Origin: an uncultured Hungatella sp.
GTDB lineage: Bacteria; Bacillota; Clostridia; Lachnospirales; Lachnospiraceae
NCBI GenBank assembly: GCA_910586845.1
Contig: CAJUJV010000005.1
Coordinates: 12,139-76,138 of the forward strand
Length of the DNA: 64,000 bases
Direction: 5' to 3'
In this document: piece by piece, positions 12,201 to 19,157 of the stretch
Layout: each line of letters opens with the position of its first letter
How positions within the stretch are numbered: the first letter of the stretch is position 1
Notes under the pieces: model-generated
What the model saw: only the letters and a program-made list of their open reading frames with translations
What the model was told of the DNA's origin: nothing
Database searches by the model: none
Position numbers and translations under genes: made by a program

Positions 12201-15200
12201 TCTATGAACAGCATGACAACCGACAGGGCCGGGATTTTACATATGAATATCAGTTTGACTATAAAAAGCTTCCCGATATCAGTCCCTGTGCGGTCTCCTA
12301 TGAGACTCAGGACCGGGTGCGCAGACTGGACTATCTTCCTCCGGGAAAGGAGTACGTTCTGGTGGAGACCAGGCCTCCGGCAGGCTACGGAAAAGCAGAA
12401 GACAGACTGATTAAGGTGGAAGACACCGCGCAGATCCAGCGGCACAGGATCCTGAATCAGGAGAGCAGTATTCTGATTTCCAAATGTGGACAAACCCGGG
12501 AAGGGGACAGAGTGAGAGAACTGCCGGGTGCGGTCATGGTTCTGTACCGGGCAGGGGCTGAGGGAGAGTTTATCAGAGATCAGGAACATCTGGCGGCCCG
12601 GTGGGTCAGCGGGCAGGATGGAGTCTATACGGAGACCGATCGGATCAACGGACGGATTCCGGAGGGGTATGAAAAGGGAGATCTGAAACCTCACCGGCTC
12701 ACCCGGCTTCCGGATGGGATCTACTACCTGGCAGAACAGAAGAGTCCGGACTATTATACTCTCATGGAGCCCATAAAGCTGGTCTTCTCTCAAAAAGAAC
12801 AGACCCGGATAGTCAGGGCAGCCAACCGGCCGGCGGAAGGCGAACTGGAGATCCTGAAAAAAGACGGCCAGGGAGATCTGCTGGAAGGAGCCCTGTTCCG
12901 GCTCACTGCCTGCCGGGACCCTGAAGGTGAACAACCGGTATTTACAAGAGATCTCAGCGGCCATCAGGGAAGGACCCTGGCCAGGAATCTTCCCGTCGGG
13001 GAGACGGCTCCCGACGGGTCTGTGAAACCATACTGGTATCGTATTCAGGAGATTACTCCGCCGGAGGGCTATGAATCGGACAGACAGGTACATGTGTTCC
13101 GATTTCCGCCGGATGATCAGGGAAAATCCTGGAACTGCGGGCAGAGAGCCCAGGTACGGCTGGAGATCACGGACAGGAAAACCAGGGTTGTCATCGGAAA
13201 GAGAAACTTTGAGCACCCGGGTCAGTGGGTCGCGGGGGCGGAGATGGCAGTCTATAAGACAGAAGGGAGAGATGAGACGGGACAATATGTCACAGGAGAA
13301 GAGCCGGAGATGACCTGGGTCACAGGAAAGGAGGAGACCCGGGTGCTGGAGGGCCTGACAGCGGGACAGACCTATGTGCTGACAGAGAAGAAAGCGCCGG
13401 AGGGCTATGAGAAGATGGAACCTGTTGTGTTTACGCTGTCATCAGACGGAAGAAAGATCAGTGCCGTCACGGGACAGACGGGCAGGATCAGGGCCTGTGT
13501 CTGTGAAGAATGTGATCAGATCCACTGTCTGGAACTTCAGGGCCGTTACGGGGTGAAAGTAGAGATGATTCTGAAAGACCAGAAGGGACAGACCCTTGCC
13601 GTATGGACGGCGGGAGGAGACGGCCATGATCTGGGGGAGACGGAGGGGATCCGTGACGGAGAAGTCTGCTGTCTGACAGAGATCACGGTTTACAGTGACG
13701 GCTCCAGAGAAGTGACAGGATACACGACAAGGACGGTTCATCTGTCTGATGAGGGAGTCTGGAGGGTTCCTGACAGGACCGTGAGAAGAGTTCATACAGA
13801 GCTGACCCGGTCTGACGGGAAACTGATAAGGGAATGGAATCCGTCAGAGCTTCTGCCGTCTGTGGATGCAGGCATCCGCCGGCACGGAACCTCTGTTTTT
13901 CAGAAAGAAACGGAATATTGTCTTGCGGAGACCACGATTTACAGCGACAAAAGCGTGAGGGACAGCGGAAAATTCGGCTTTCTGATTGATGAGTACGGCT
14001 CTGTCTCAGGACTTCTGGCCATGGACCGAAAGCAGAAGACACAGGTCAGCAAACTGGAATCCAAGGGGCAGATCCAGCTGGAGGGAGCTCTGATGCAGGT
14101 TCTGAGAGAGGACAGAAGTCTTGTGGAACAGTGGATCTCCGGAAAAGAGCCTCATGTCCTGGAGGCGGTCCTGGATCCGGAGAAAACATATATCCTGCGG
14201 GAGGAGGCGGCTCCCATGGGCTACAGTTACGCGAATGAGATCTGGTTTAAGGCAGCAGGAGGGGAGTATGTAAGCCAGGTAGTGATGGAGGATAAAGAGA
14301 CAAAAGTCGTTCTGAGCAAAAAGGGGTCTGAAGGCGAAGAGCTTCCCGGAGCGTTGCTGCAGGTACTGGACCTGTCGGGAAATGTGGCGGAGCAGTGGAT
14401 CTCCGGCACAGAGCCTTATGAGATCCGAGGAAAACTTCAGGCGGGAGCAGCCTACATTTTCCATGAGGAAAAGCCTCCCCCAGGGTACGCTTATGGAGAA
14501 GACGTGAAATTTACCGTATCTGTTGACGGAAGCACGGACAGGACGGAGCTGTCCAATATTCCCACCCGGGTGGAAGTGAGCAAGAGGGATATGGCAGAAG
14601 ACAGGGAACTGGAGGGAGCAGTCCTTCAGGTCCTGGACAGATCAGGAAATGTTGTGGAGGAATGGATCTCAGAGACAGAACCCCATACCATAACGGGAAA
14701 GCTTCAGGCAGGAGCAGCCTATTATCTCCATGAGAAAACCCCGCCTCAGGGGTATCAATGTGCCGAAGACCTGGAGTTTACCGTATCCAGAGACGGAAAA
14801 ACAGATGTGGTTGTCATGAGAGACAGGGCCCTGGAGACAGAGGTTCCGCCGGGAACAAGAAAACGAAAGACACCGCCCCGTACCCAGATACCGGAGCAGA
14901 CGGTGAAGAAAAAGACGGGAAAGGTATACGGGGAGTACCAAAAAGAACTGCCGGATCAGAGAGTGCCCGTAAGCAGAGCTTTTACAAACCTGGGTCTGCC
15001 GGAAACAGGACACAAAGGAGTGCACCTGGGTCTCGTGATCTGCATGGCAGCAGGTTTATCGGCAGCCATATGGGCGCTGCTGAGACGATTTGGGAAGAGA
15101 AAAAAAGGAAAGAGGGCGGCATTTCTGTGTCTGTGCCTGGTAATGACGGTTTTTATGGCCGGTACGGCATGGGCCGACAGGGTTGAGGTAAAACCGGATG

Positions 15201-16069
15201 GAAAGATTCTGGTAACTGGGGAGATCTGTCTCACAGAGGACGGCTCCCCGGATCCTCTTGCGGAGATTTATGAGTATAAGACGATTGAATACCGGCAGCA
15301 GTCCTGCCAGATCGTGGAGGTGATGACAGAACCGGAGACCAGGGAGGTGGAAAAGGAGATTGTCTATGAAGAGGTGGAACAGACAGATGTTCTGCCGGAA
15401 ACCCTTTCCGTCACGGTGAAAGACGAAAGATACGGGAGGCGGACAGAAAAAGAATTCCCGGTCCTGGATGTGGAATTCTATAACTGGCGGTGGACAGAAG
15501 GATTTGAGTTTCCTCTTCTCGTGGAGGAGGCGGATGCAGAGGTATATGAACTGGGAGGAAACCTGGTGCCTGCCAGAGAAGAACGGCCTTTTGAAGGATA
15601 TGAAGACGAGGTCCTCAGGCTTATTTCCGTTGACCCTGAGTATTACAGGGTGACAGCCGTGGACTGGCTGGGAGAGTCCTGGCTGGGAGAAGATCAGAAA
15701 ATATACCGCAGGGCCCTGGCCGAAGGGGAAAAATATGTGGCGGACTGCAAAGTCATATACGGCGGGACTGCCGTACTGGAGCCTGTAAAAGGCCTTGCAT
15801 GGCAGGCTGTCTATGAACAGGTCAGAGAGGAGACCGAAGAAGAGACAGAGGAAAGGGGAAGGACCACACAGGAGACAGAGCCTGCAGATCATGAGCCGGC
15901 GGATCCGACAGAAGAAGAGGAAGAGCAACAGGGGGCAGAAGAACACAGATGGTATCAGACCATTATGGGCCGGGTTATGATCTCCATAGGGATCCTGTTT
16001 CTGCTGATCCCCGCCGCGGCCGCCATAATCCGCAGGAAGGAAAAGCGGCGGAAGGCTTTCCCAAAATGA
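3263..16069 (+). CDS. Giant SpaA/Cna-B adhesin with internal LPETG anchor fused to a membrane protein (4268 aa)
   Basis: A signal peptide is present (MKKEVRRQ, hydrophobic core, cleavage near VLAEG). The body has many SpaA/Cna-B modules recognisable by Lys-containing first strands (VQLYKYD, LRIEKLDSE, VEFEKYSLEG, LEILKKDG) and Glu-containing last strands (VLVETRPPAGY, VLTEKKAPEGY, FHEEKPPPGY), the residue types that form intramolecular isopeptide bonds. A sortase motif LPETG (residues 3912-3916) is followed by a hydrophobic helix and a basic tail (RRFGKRKKGKR), a complete cell-wall anchor. The frame then continues without a stop into a second signal-like helix (about 3952-3972, ending AWAD), an ectodomain of about 260 residues and a C-terminal membrane helix with a basic tail. 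The start overlaps the upstream stop (ATGA). Function is inferred: surface adhesion, with a separate membrane component released by sortase. No sortase gene is in the window. Confidence 0.9.
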   Translation: MKKEVRRQTACLLSLALTVAVITPWTFPKDVLAEGQIVAAGSGDWHYYCIDGNGYASNGVCSRGDRYTRVSTKAETEAGERPVIFWALLSFLSAYEQEEEAAAAVAAINRKAEAAGLRRIDRAVTEADLKGVLHSAEVRRKYDWLDFVVDHEEEYLRLAGLLRGSSRTKGGQEIPFLLRDAVSLSEAVAGIAQDGGFVLEFDPSGNDGDFLAKVPLKLSADGENWQEGTINGWNAEKSRTGIRFTNPDPEAGPLYLKFDPEGTEYESAAGGYGSPDDCYTDSIEVWKCVQCYGTHVTGDLFHPLEDHQRNVRLELKTVPAAWYGIIGGRQAKAAGAKTGGSLEFQIYRHEEDMKADYRVQLYKYDHETGNPLEGAVFDLYERFDDREQVNRERDGPVQIYEGGGDYAGGITHSPVWWDGFRRAASVRTDRDGHGEYRFEKGYHYDKTFCDGHPAPVFVQVPEEEIDDETGEVINEPEILEARAVNGELAAKWLGCEADCREKAEGDRRGVHFHWLMEEVDYDEIRAAAETGDCVQAGPAESAQPEEAYERSGCRQDCEETYAVFISMRYSYTFAETAAREGYILHGGHKDHIPIEIITTDSSQNGANSVFGGGYSESVTGCFATAAADPAKPQQEKAEPEKGLETVTYYTQQIHSMKMDGTVREPVLAGLRETFQATESDGDRASVGTPSTPSKAGRNRSFLFSVAKSRARTMSRQGEAGPWRGREDSGLFSKAYQEALWSAGCGEENKPGPADRYSHSSGMDGEEEAFRIYDHRTEGEIHIRKQDMELSPGETQGDAVLEGAVYGLFAAQDLVHPDGTTGIVFRQNDLAAVACTDKEGEASFMAITEAPGHTYDYGAGKIVERKDGWNGQFPENLYTRNHEEDDYRGDHRYTRSYADLTGANGNCWIGRPLFLGNYYIKELSRSEGYELSVNGHGDQVSNYGYSLDVSVPRGQGSAALTTAPYVEPQSLGQEEDTMANVINFVVTSRGTAEKGYDMILSRFPQGTKLYRKDCSSENTEFLAGTGQMEKRYLYDALGQPVYQTADRDDAYPKLNPDGSFMTEEAAVSRTVTSMGRASIQSICEETAEEILNEEPGQRENGKRLDLKGEKSRQFLYIKMKVEAILRANGYQTPKKTVQGKSRYSDMTEGIYDRGVRQGYPDPEGLSGTEPGEPALRTVYGYPVVKTELPEKTKDGRELTAADAILSLVDFYCENPWYSFGGIDGYEETDGGWVFSLYAGVAGNPENYIVLMGSEEESMICHRLPWIPDDPGKSPRWAYVTYSNMPEDHGFGTWENFSSWQILGMYRCSAVLVSDGVVEGDGTVRSRTVKRNVYYKKGEILRDKNGNALQAFEWVEKKLPVSQSREIDTWTPVAVEQKDGALIAHGQGSYTDAYGVFHSDRETGRETVYKLVLPRKEVILGQEELKLLPPGSGFREGDRMGAGDYALRALKAGVMVCLDYEDQRLSGDGLYVRPVSLAYPGQEFYFQDGDKRPGEGTRNHPITVEERIIRQPVRIDKSVRDKEGGERALDGFRFKIYLKSNLQRLYRDPEGKIVWVDRKGREVDPGSVRRSFPAAVVRYDTKVPHKTDPLYKDHLNSVQADPVLYKTEKGLIADNPSSGYTRLLETENGVLNYEKFFDAIYTANRDKWDGPGPGFTSHRPLGNRVNRCREAEENAEASDNVRQFAINWYLEQEVRKLTREAGETEALAAYSDQIYDRALRQAIEKSRNYLRPFFEYDLDRLYAVPWDSEKGGGKDKDTRTLSADTEEGGSCYGISGYLPYGTYVVVEQQPLEFMEGDLANREYDTDRPKEILIPSVYEEDSRPSGQKSMNSFYRYRREESPEDQAARFLIRFREEDHVIRAHNYHGDFEIYKYGLDLDRITNGAAVAGEGAGTGDYFALSQSLYRPYHNYYNPEDDRTGGEVSYYLTEGMDGREGISRIYRYSSVSEQGRGQTMTGASTAIHGKYSHALVPWTMAIPENGRKRDREGAAEVSFMDFPYKNRLRIEKLDSETHENLLHDGAIFRIYRAERDNPPHGTGRAAVYEKETPVTGTRTFLEAMGAEFIREADGDNRDGLCTGLVPAGTPMYREEDQVIMTDDKGKRTGDFKAFTTVRDGLMEKTEHQGSGYGQQTTGYLETPETLAAGVYVLAEVKPPAGYVRTRPIAVEIYSDGTAYYKEGSGGVRILAALYGKFRDKNPAARIYVENTPIKIRIEKKKKKHESLTYKIDGRTDGSLVQIGGDPGCEYAYSRGEYLGYRWKKGTLEYLQKRKEAGDQVEMVFHDGVFAGYGYITVAAEEEKDENPYVPGAQMTLYEGIRLKPSGDTEDHRYEGLVVRRSTAGNVTGMYVEKGYGGTRTEFCRRYGEAGRSYWDGVEAERPDTDILWYDLGDLDIFADRYIEGKKISYGYNRDHGLVNLEQLENDRRTMAGPDREFSIFAFKGGRPYLELAGGDFTEAEYSEKDKVLTVPPGMTVWHLDRDGTRDSLADPHTGMAYVPGENEGEVYVWPVKLTRDRDGRITAADKISTSRPATIGENREPGAQGQEEGFLTGTWQPADGAGSHKMASAVRNFRGDSQDGEPLIHENPGSFTKSMLPVLNVLGLPVYYRRSEGTYEKNILLYDRDGDLVRRKDSDLTGDFGRASYLAETGDPQTSVLYHRQGESYMVENTWITGEQAPNDPFDNSMTDGRADLLKRVPAGVYIMEEIKAPPGYIKGFPKGVTVEETGEIRTSEMEDDRTRVLFRKIDGSDTYEYEILDMGLRDSRGRPETVGTKEEGKGSFGHGQVPGARLVLCDETGCRAVGWTTAEEPMYLEGLPEGNYVLKEEGTPKGFITCAPVTVKIRGSGQVQVVDLFNDHTKVEFEKYSLEGEERVPVKGAGFALYEAMTDERGQVVWRDGQPVCDRDRLMAVWETGDGKIYEEFTQAFEQMYRDYGTGGRSLAWVTDGKEHRADYVSHSQIEGLLGDPAFPASAEMFFLADGGQTIRILVYEQHDNRQGRDFTYEYQFDYKKLPDISPCAVSYETQDRVRRLDYLPPGKEYVLVETRPPAGYGKAEDRLIKVEDTAQIQRHRILNQESSILISKCGQTREGDRVRELPGAVMVLYRAGAEGEFIRDQEHLAARWVSGQDGVYTETDRINGRIPEGYEKGDLKPHRLTRLPDGIYYLAEQKSPDYYTLMEPIKLVFSQKEQTRIVRAANRPAEGELEILKKDGQGDLLEGALFRLTACRDPEGEQPVFTRDLSGHQGRTLARNLPVGETAPDGSVKPYWYRIQEITPPEGYESDRQVHVFRFPPDDQGKSWNCGQRAQVRLEITDRKTRVVIGKRNFEHPGQWVAGAEMAVYKTEGRDETGQYVTGEEPEMTWVTGKEETRVLEGLTAGQTYVLTEKKAPEGYEKMEPVVFTLSSDGRKISAVTGQTGRIRACVCEECDQIHCLELQGRYGVKVEMILKDQKGQTLAVWTAGGDGHDLGETEGIRDGEVCCLTEITVYSDGSREVTGYTTRTVHLSDEGVWRVPDRTVRRVHTELTRSDGKLIREWNPSELLPSVDAGIRRHGTSVFQKETEYCLAETTIYSDKSVRDSGKFGFLIDEYGSVSGLLAMDRKQKTQVSKLESKGQIQLEGALMQVLREDRSLVEQWISGKEPHVLEAVLDPEKTYILREEAAPMGYSYANEIWFKAAGGEYVSQVVMEDKETKVVLSKKGSEGEELPGALLQVLDLSGNVAEQWISGTEPYEIRGKLQAGAAYIFHEEKPPPGYAYGEDVKFTVSVDGSTDRTELSNIPTRVEVSKRDMAEDRELEGAVLQVLDRSGNVVEEWISETEPHTITGKLQAGAAYYLHEKTPPQGYQCAEDLEFTVSRDGKTDVVVMRDRALETEVPPGTRKRKTPPRTQIPEQTVKKKTGKVYGEYQKELPDQRVPVSRAFTNLGLPETGHKGVHLGLVICMAAGLSAAIWALLRRFGKRKKGKRAAFLCLCLVMTVFMAGTAWADRVEVKPDGKILVTGEICLTEDGSPDPLAEIYEYKTIEYRQQSCQIVEVMTEPETREVEKEIVYEEVEQTDVLPETLSVTVKDERYGRRTEKEFPVLDVEFYNWRWTEGFEFPLLVEEADAEVYELGGNLVPAREERPFEGYEDEVLRLISVDPEYYRVTAVDWLGESWLGEDQKIYRRALAEGEKYVADCKVIYGGTAVLEPVKGLAWQAVYEQVREETEEETEERGRTTQETEPADHEPADPTEEEEEQQGAEEHRWYQTIMGRVMISIGILFLLIPAAAAIIRRKEKRRKAFPK
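14045..14839 (+). repeat. Three tandem Cna-B modules of about 88 codons
   Basis: Three similar modules follow one another just before the anchor region. They begin VSKLESKG, LSKKGSEG and VSKRDMAED at spacings of 267 and 264 bp. Each contains an EGALMQVL/PGALLQVL/EGAVLQVL strand, a WIS-x-x-EP segment and a closing H/RE-E-x-x-PP/AP-x-GY motif. Modules two and three also share NV(A/V)E(Q/E)WIS and KLQAGAAY, so they are probably recent duplications. Confidence 0.8.
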
Positions 16070-16076
16070 ATTTTTC

Positions 16077-16085
16077 TGGTATGAT
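16077..16085 (+). promoter_or_regulatory. Possible extended -10 promoter of malQ
   Basis: TGGTATGAT is an extended -10 element located 34 bp before the malQ start codon and just after the adhesin stop codon. No good -35 hexamer is seen at the right distance. Confidence 0.4.
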
Positions 16086-16119
16086 AGAGGAAGCATCATA
16101 AGACAGGAGGAGTCAGGGA

Positions 16120-17613
16120 ATGAGAGAATGCGGAATATTGCTGCCCATAGCCAGCCTGCCGTCAGATTACGGTATCGGGACTTTTTCCAAAGAGGCCTAT
16201 GAGTTCGTGGATCAGCTGAAAGCAGCAGGGCAGAGCTACTGGCAGATTCTGCCCCTTGGACCTACAGGCTATGGGGACTCGCCCTACCAGGCATTTTCGG
16301 CTTTTGCAGGCAATCCTTATTTCATTGATCTGGAGCAGCTGACGGAACAGGGATTACTGACGTTAAAAGAATGTCGGGAGGCGGATTTTGGAGACAGAGA
16401 AGACTGTATTGACTATGAGAAGATCTACAACAGCCGGTTTGACGTACTGAAAAAAGCCTTTCTGCGTTGGAAGGAGCAGCCAAAGGCCCGGGGACAGAAG
16501 ATGGAGGAGATATTCGGACAGGAACTGGCGGAGGAAACCAGGGAATACTGCTTCTACGCGGCTTTAAAGAGACATTTCAAGGATGTGAGCTGGGAAAAGT
16601 GGGATGAGGATATCCGCCTGAGAAAAGAAGAGGCCGTGGAAAGATACAGGGATCTTCTGAAGGAGGACATCAACTTTTACGGATTTTTGCAGGTCATGTT
16701 TCAGCGCCAGTGGAAAAAGCTGAAAGACTATGCCAACTCCCGGGGGATCCGCTTTATCGGGGATATCCCCATTTATGTGGCTCTCGACAGTGCCGATGCC
16801 TGGAGCCGGCCGGAACTGTTCCAGTTTGATAAAAACCGTCAGCCCAGAGCGGTGGCAGGCTGCCCTCCGGATGCTTTTTCCGACACAGGCCAGCTGTGGG
16901 GCAATCCTCTCTATAACTGGGGATACCATAAGAAAACAGGCTTTGCCTGGTGGCTGGAGCGGATGAGGTATTGTTTCCGGCTCTACGATGTGGTCAGAGT
17001 GGACCATTTCCGCGGATTTGACGAGTATTATGCCATCCCGGCAAAAGATACAACAGCGGTAAACGGCACCTGGAAGAAGGGTCCGGGACTGGCTCTGTTC
17101 CGGAAGATGAAAGAGACGTTCGGAGAGCTGAACATCATCGCGGAGGATCTGGGATTTTTGACTCCCAGCGTCCATAAGCTGCTGAAAAACACAGGGTTTC
17201 CCGGGATGAAGGTGCTGCAGTTTGCGTTCAGCGTGGGCGAAAGAAGCAATTATCTGCCTTATTTCTACGAGCATAACTGCGTGGTTTACACAGGGACTCA
17301 TGACAATGATACTACCAGGGGCTGGTTTGAATCCATGGACACGGATGAGAAAGAATTCACTCAGAAATATATGGACAACCCTCAGACTTCTCCGGAGGAG
17401 GTTTCCTGGGATTTCATCCGTCTGGCAGTGTCAAGCGTGGCAGATCTGGCGGTGATCCCTCTCCAGGATTATCTGTGTATAGGAAAAGAAGGCCGGATCA
17501 ATACGCCGTCCACTCTGGGAGGAAATTGGACGTGGAGGCTGAGAAAGGGGCAGTTTACGGAGGAAATCATAGAGAGATGCAGAGAACTTAACTGGACTTA
17601 CGGAAGATGCTGA
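16120..17613 (+). CDS. malQ: 4-alpha-glucanotransferase (amylomaltase, GH77)
   Basis: At 497 residues it has the usual bacterial amylomaltase length. It transfers alpha-1,4-glucan segments between maltodextrins in the cytoplasm, feeding glucose and longer dextrins into glycogen or maltodextrin metabolism. GH77 hallmarks are visible: LPLGPTGYGDSPYQ near the N-terminus, the nucleophile region RVDHFRGF with D295, the acid/base region IIAEDLGF with E342, and the third carboxylate in THDND (D395). A strong AGGAGG site precedes the ATG. It stands alone here, with no other maltodextrin gene nearby, and ends at a hairpin shared with the convergent gene downstream. Confidence 0.95.
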   Translation: MRECGILLPIASLPSDYGIGTFSKEAYEFVDQLKAAGQSYWQILPLGPTGYGDSPYQAFSAFAGNPYFIDLEQLTEQGLLTLKECREADFGDREDCIDYEKIYNSRFDVLKKAFLRWKEQPKARGQKMEEIFGQELAEETREYCFYAALKRHFKDVSWEKWDEDIRLRKEEAVERYRDLLKEDINFYGFLQVMFQRQWKKLKDYANSRGIRFIGDIPIYVALDSADAWSRPELFQFDKNRQPRAVAGCPPDAFSDTGQLWGNPLYNWGYHKKTGFAWWLERMRYCFRLYDVVRVDHFRGFDEYYAIPAKDTTAVNGTWKKGPGLALFRKMKETFGELNIIAEDLGFLTPSVHKLLKNTGFPGMKVLQFAFSVGERSNYLPYFYEHNCVVYTGTHDNDTTRGWFESMDTDEKEFTQKYMDNPQTSPEEVSWDFIRLAVSSVADLAVIPLQDYLCIGKEGRINTPSTLGGNWTWRLRKGQFTEEIIERCRELNWTYGRC

Positions 17614-17622
17614 CAGAATAAA

Positions 17623-17665
17623 ATGCCGGCGGATTGTCCGAAAATCCGGAACAATCTGCCGGCAT
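17623..17665. terminator. Bidirectional hairpin between malQ and the convergent membrane-protein gene
   Basis: The arms ATGCCGGCGGATTGT and ACAATCTGCCGGCAT pair over 15 positions with one G-T wobble. On the minus strand the stem is followed by TTTATTCTG; the plus-strand side has no T run. The position between two convergent stops supports a shared terminator. Confidence 0.6.
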
Positions 17666-17672
17666 TGGCCGG

Positions 17673-18374
17673 TTACAGGCTTTCCGACGACGATTCTCCT
17701 TCTTCTCCCAATAATCCATCCTCCGTGTCGGCCTGGGGATCCAGAGAAAATGTGGTCTGGAATTCGTTTCCGCACATGTCTTTGGCAATGACGGTCAGTC
17801 TGTCGTTGGCGTCCATGGGAAAGGAGACCCTTCCGCTGGTTCTCTCCAGACTGAGGGGCAGGATAGATTCCCCGGAAGAGGTTACGGCGCTGATGGAAGA
17901 AAAATCAACTCCGGACTGGGTGTCGGTGATGGTGAAGGACAGGATCCCGTCTTCAAATACATAGTCTTCAATGACAGGAAGTTCATTGTCCAGGATATCG
18001 ATGTACTCGTAATCCAGCAGCGCCATGCCGTTGAAATTCATCATGTAGATCTCCAGGGAACCATTATGATCGATGGTGGCCCGGTATGTCCTTTTTCCGG
18101 CTTTGACCAGATCCACAGGCTCGGAGTCCATCTTGATGGTAACTTCCTTTAAAGGCATAAAAGACTTGATGGAGAATGTGATCTCCGTGGTACGGTAATC
18201 GTTGGTGTTTCCTATGACCAGTTCATATCTGGGCTTTGTGGTGACCAGAAAAAAAATGACCCCGTTTACTGCCAGAAACGGCAGTATATAGAAAAGGAGC
18301 AGATGAATCAGCTCGGAATCCATAAAACTTTTATATTTATAGGGGCGGGAACTTCGGTATGTATGTCGGTTCAT
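17673..18374 (-). CDS. Membrane-anchored protein of unknown function, Ig-like ectodomain
   Basis: A 233-residue protein with a basic N-terminus, one membrane helix at about residues 26-45 (LLLFYILPFLAVNGVIFFLV) and a long extracellular part. The ectodomain reads as beta-sandwich: a module with FEDGILSFTITDTQSGVD and an ending VIAKDMCGNEF resembles the Ig-like folds seen in Gram-positive surface proteins. The C-terminus is acidic and serine-rich. It converges on malQ and diverges from the HD-domain gene. I do not recognise a named family and see no catalytic motif. A role at the cell envelope is inference only. Confidence 0.75.
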   Translation of the reverse strand: MNRHTYRSSRPYKYKSFMDSELIHLLLFYILPFLAVNGVIFFLVTTKPRYELVIGNTNDYRTTEITFSIKSFMPLKEVTIKMDSEPVDLVKAGKRTYRATIDHNGSLEIYMMNFNGMALLDYEYIDILDNELPVIEDYVFEDGILSFTITDTQSGVDFSSISAVTSSGESILPLSLERTSGRVSFPMDANDRLTVIAKDMCGNEFQTTFSLDPQADTEDGLLGEEGESSSESL

Positions 18375-18464
18375 AGAACGGCTGTCCTCCTTATATTAAG
18401 CAACTTATAGCATAACAGAAAACCGTCCATCTTACAAGTTTATCTTCTAAATTCTCAGAAATTG

Positions 18465-18473
18465 TGTTATGAT
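18465..18473 (+). promoter_or_regulatory. Extended -10 promoter of the HD-domain gene
   Basis: TGTTATGAT is an extended -10 element 40 bp upstream of the chosen ATG, in the AT-rich divergent spacer. No convincing -35 element was seen. Confidence 0.4.
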
Positions 18474-18512
18474 GAAAGATATTCCACAGACAACAGCATA
18501 GAGAGGAGTCCT

Positions 18513-19073
18513 ATGATAACAATGGTAAGGAAAGCTGCAGAATTTGCTTCCAGGGCCCATGAAGGGGTCATGAGGAAGGGCAGTCAGATTCCATATATCT
18601 CTCATCCCATGGAGGTGGCCATGATCATAGCCATGATGACGGATGATCAGGAACTGATTGCTGCGGCATATCTTCATGATGTGATCGAAGATGCCGGAGT
18701 GACTTATGAAGAGCTGGAGCAGGAATTCGGGACCCGGGTTGCGGAACTGGTCAGAAATGAAAGCGAAGACAAGTCCAAGAGCTGGCTGGAGAGAAAACAG
18801 GCGACCATCGATCGTCTGGCATCAGCCGAAAGAGAGGACAGGCTTCTTGTGTTCGGGGACAAGCTGAGCAATCTGAGAAGTACAGCCAAAGATTATCTGG
18901 TAGTGAAAGATGAGATCTGGCAGAAATTCCGGGTGAAAGATAAGAAGCTTCAGGCATGGTACTATGAAAGCATGGTGGATTTCTTTACAGAGTTCCGGGA
19001 ATGTCCGTTTTATCAGGAATATCTGGGACTGCTGACTCTTGTGTTTGGCTGGGAGAATCCGGAAACGGTCTGA
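18513..19073 (+). CDS. Small alarmone hydrolase (MESH1/SpoT-type HD domain)
   Basis: I chose the ATG at 18513 because GAGGAG lies directly upstream; an earlier in-frame ATG at 18462 lacks a ribosome site and overlaps the predicted promoter. The 186-residue protein is a stand-alone HD domain: H31 (ISHPMEVA), H55-D56 and E59-D60 (LHDVIEDAG) and D117 (FGDKLSNL) match the metal and catalytic positions of Mn-dependent (p)ppGpp hydrolases of the MESH1/SAH class. There is no synthetase, TGS or ACT domain. The expected role is removal of the stringent alarmone or a related 3'-pyrophosphate or phosphate in the cytoplasm. It is monocistronic and ends at a strong terminator. Confidence 0.85.
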   Translation: MITMVRKAAEFASRAHEGVMRKGSQIPYISHPMEVAMIIAMMTDDQELIAAAYLHDVIEDAGVTYEELEQEFGTRVAELVRNESEDKSKSWLERKQATIDRLASAEREDRLLVFGDKLSNLRSTAKDYLVVKDEIWQKFRVKDKKLQAWYYESMVDFFTEFRECPFYQEYLGLLTLVFGWENPETV

Positions 19074-19116
19074 TAATTTCATAACAGGACGACTGTGCCG
19101 TCCGCAGAAGAACAGG

Positions 19117-19157
19117 CAGGATACATTCAGGATCAGAAGAATGTACCCTGTTTTTTT
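19117..19157 (+). terminator. Intrinsic terminator after the alarmone hydrolase gene
   Basis: The arms CAGGATACATTC and GAATGTACCCTG pair at 11 of 12 positions and are followed by seven T residues. The structured repeat described next begins in this T run. Confidence 0.8.

Noticed and set aside
10211..13285. A 1024-codon open frame on the minus strand.
   Set aside because: It lies wholly antisense to the adhesin gene, has no ribosome site or protein-like composition, and arises from codon bias of the plus strand. The same applies to long antisense frames at 8288-10093, 4061-5605 and 61221-63104.
15050..15125. A sequencing frameshift in the A-rich junction of the giant adhesin.
   Set aside because: Both sides are in one frame with sensible protein on each side, so an indel would break rather than make the fusion. 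A lost stop codon remains possible and is discussed as a finding.
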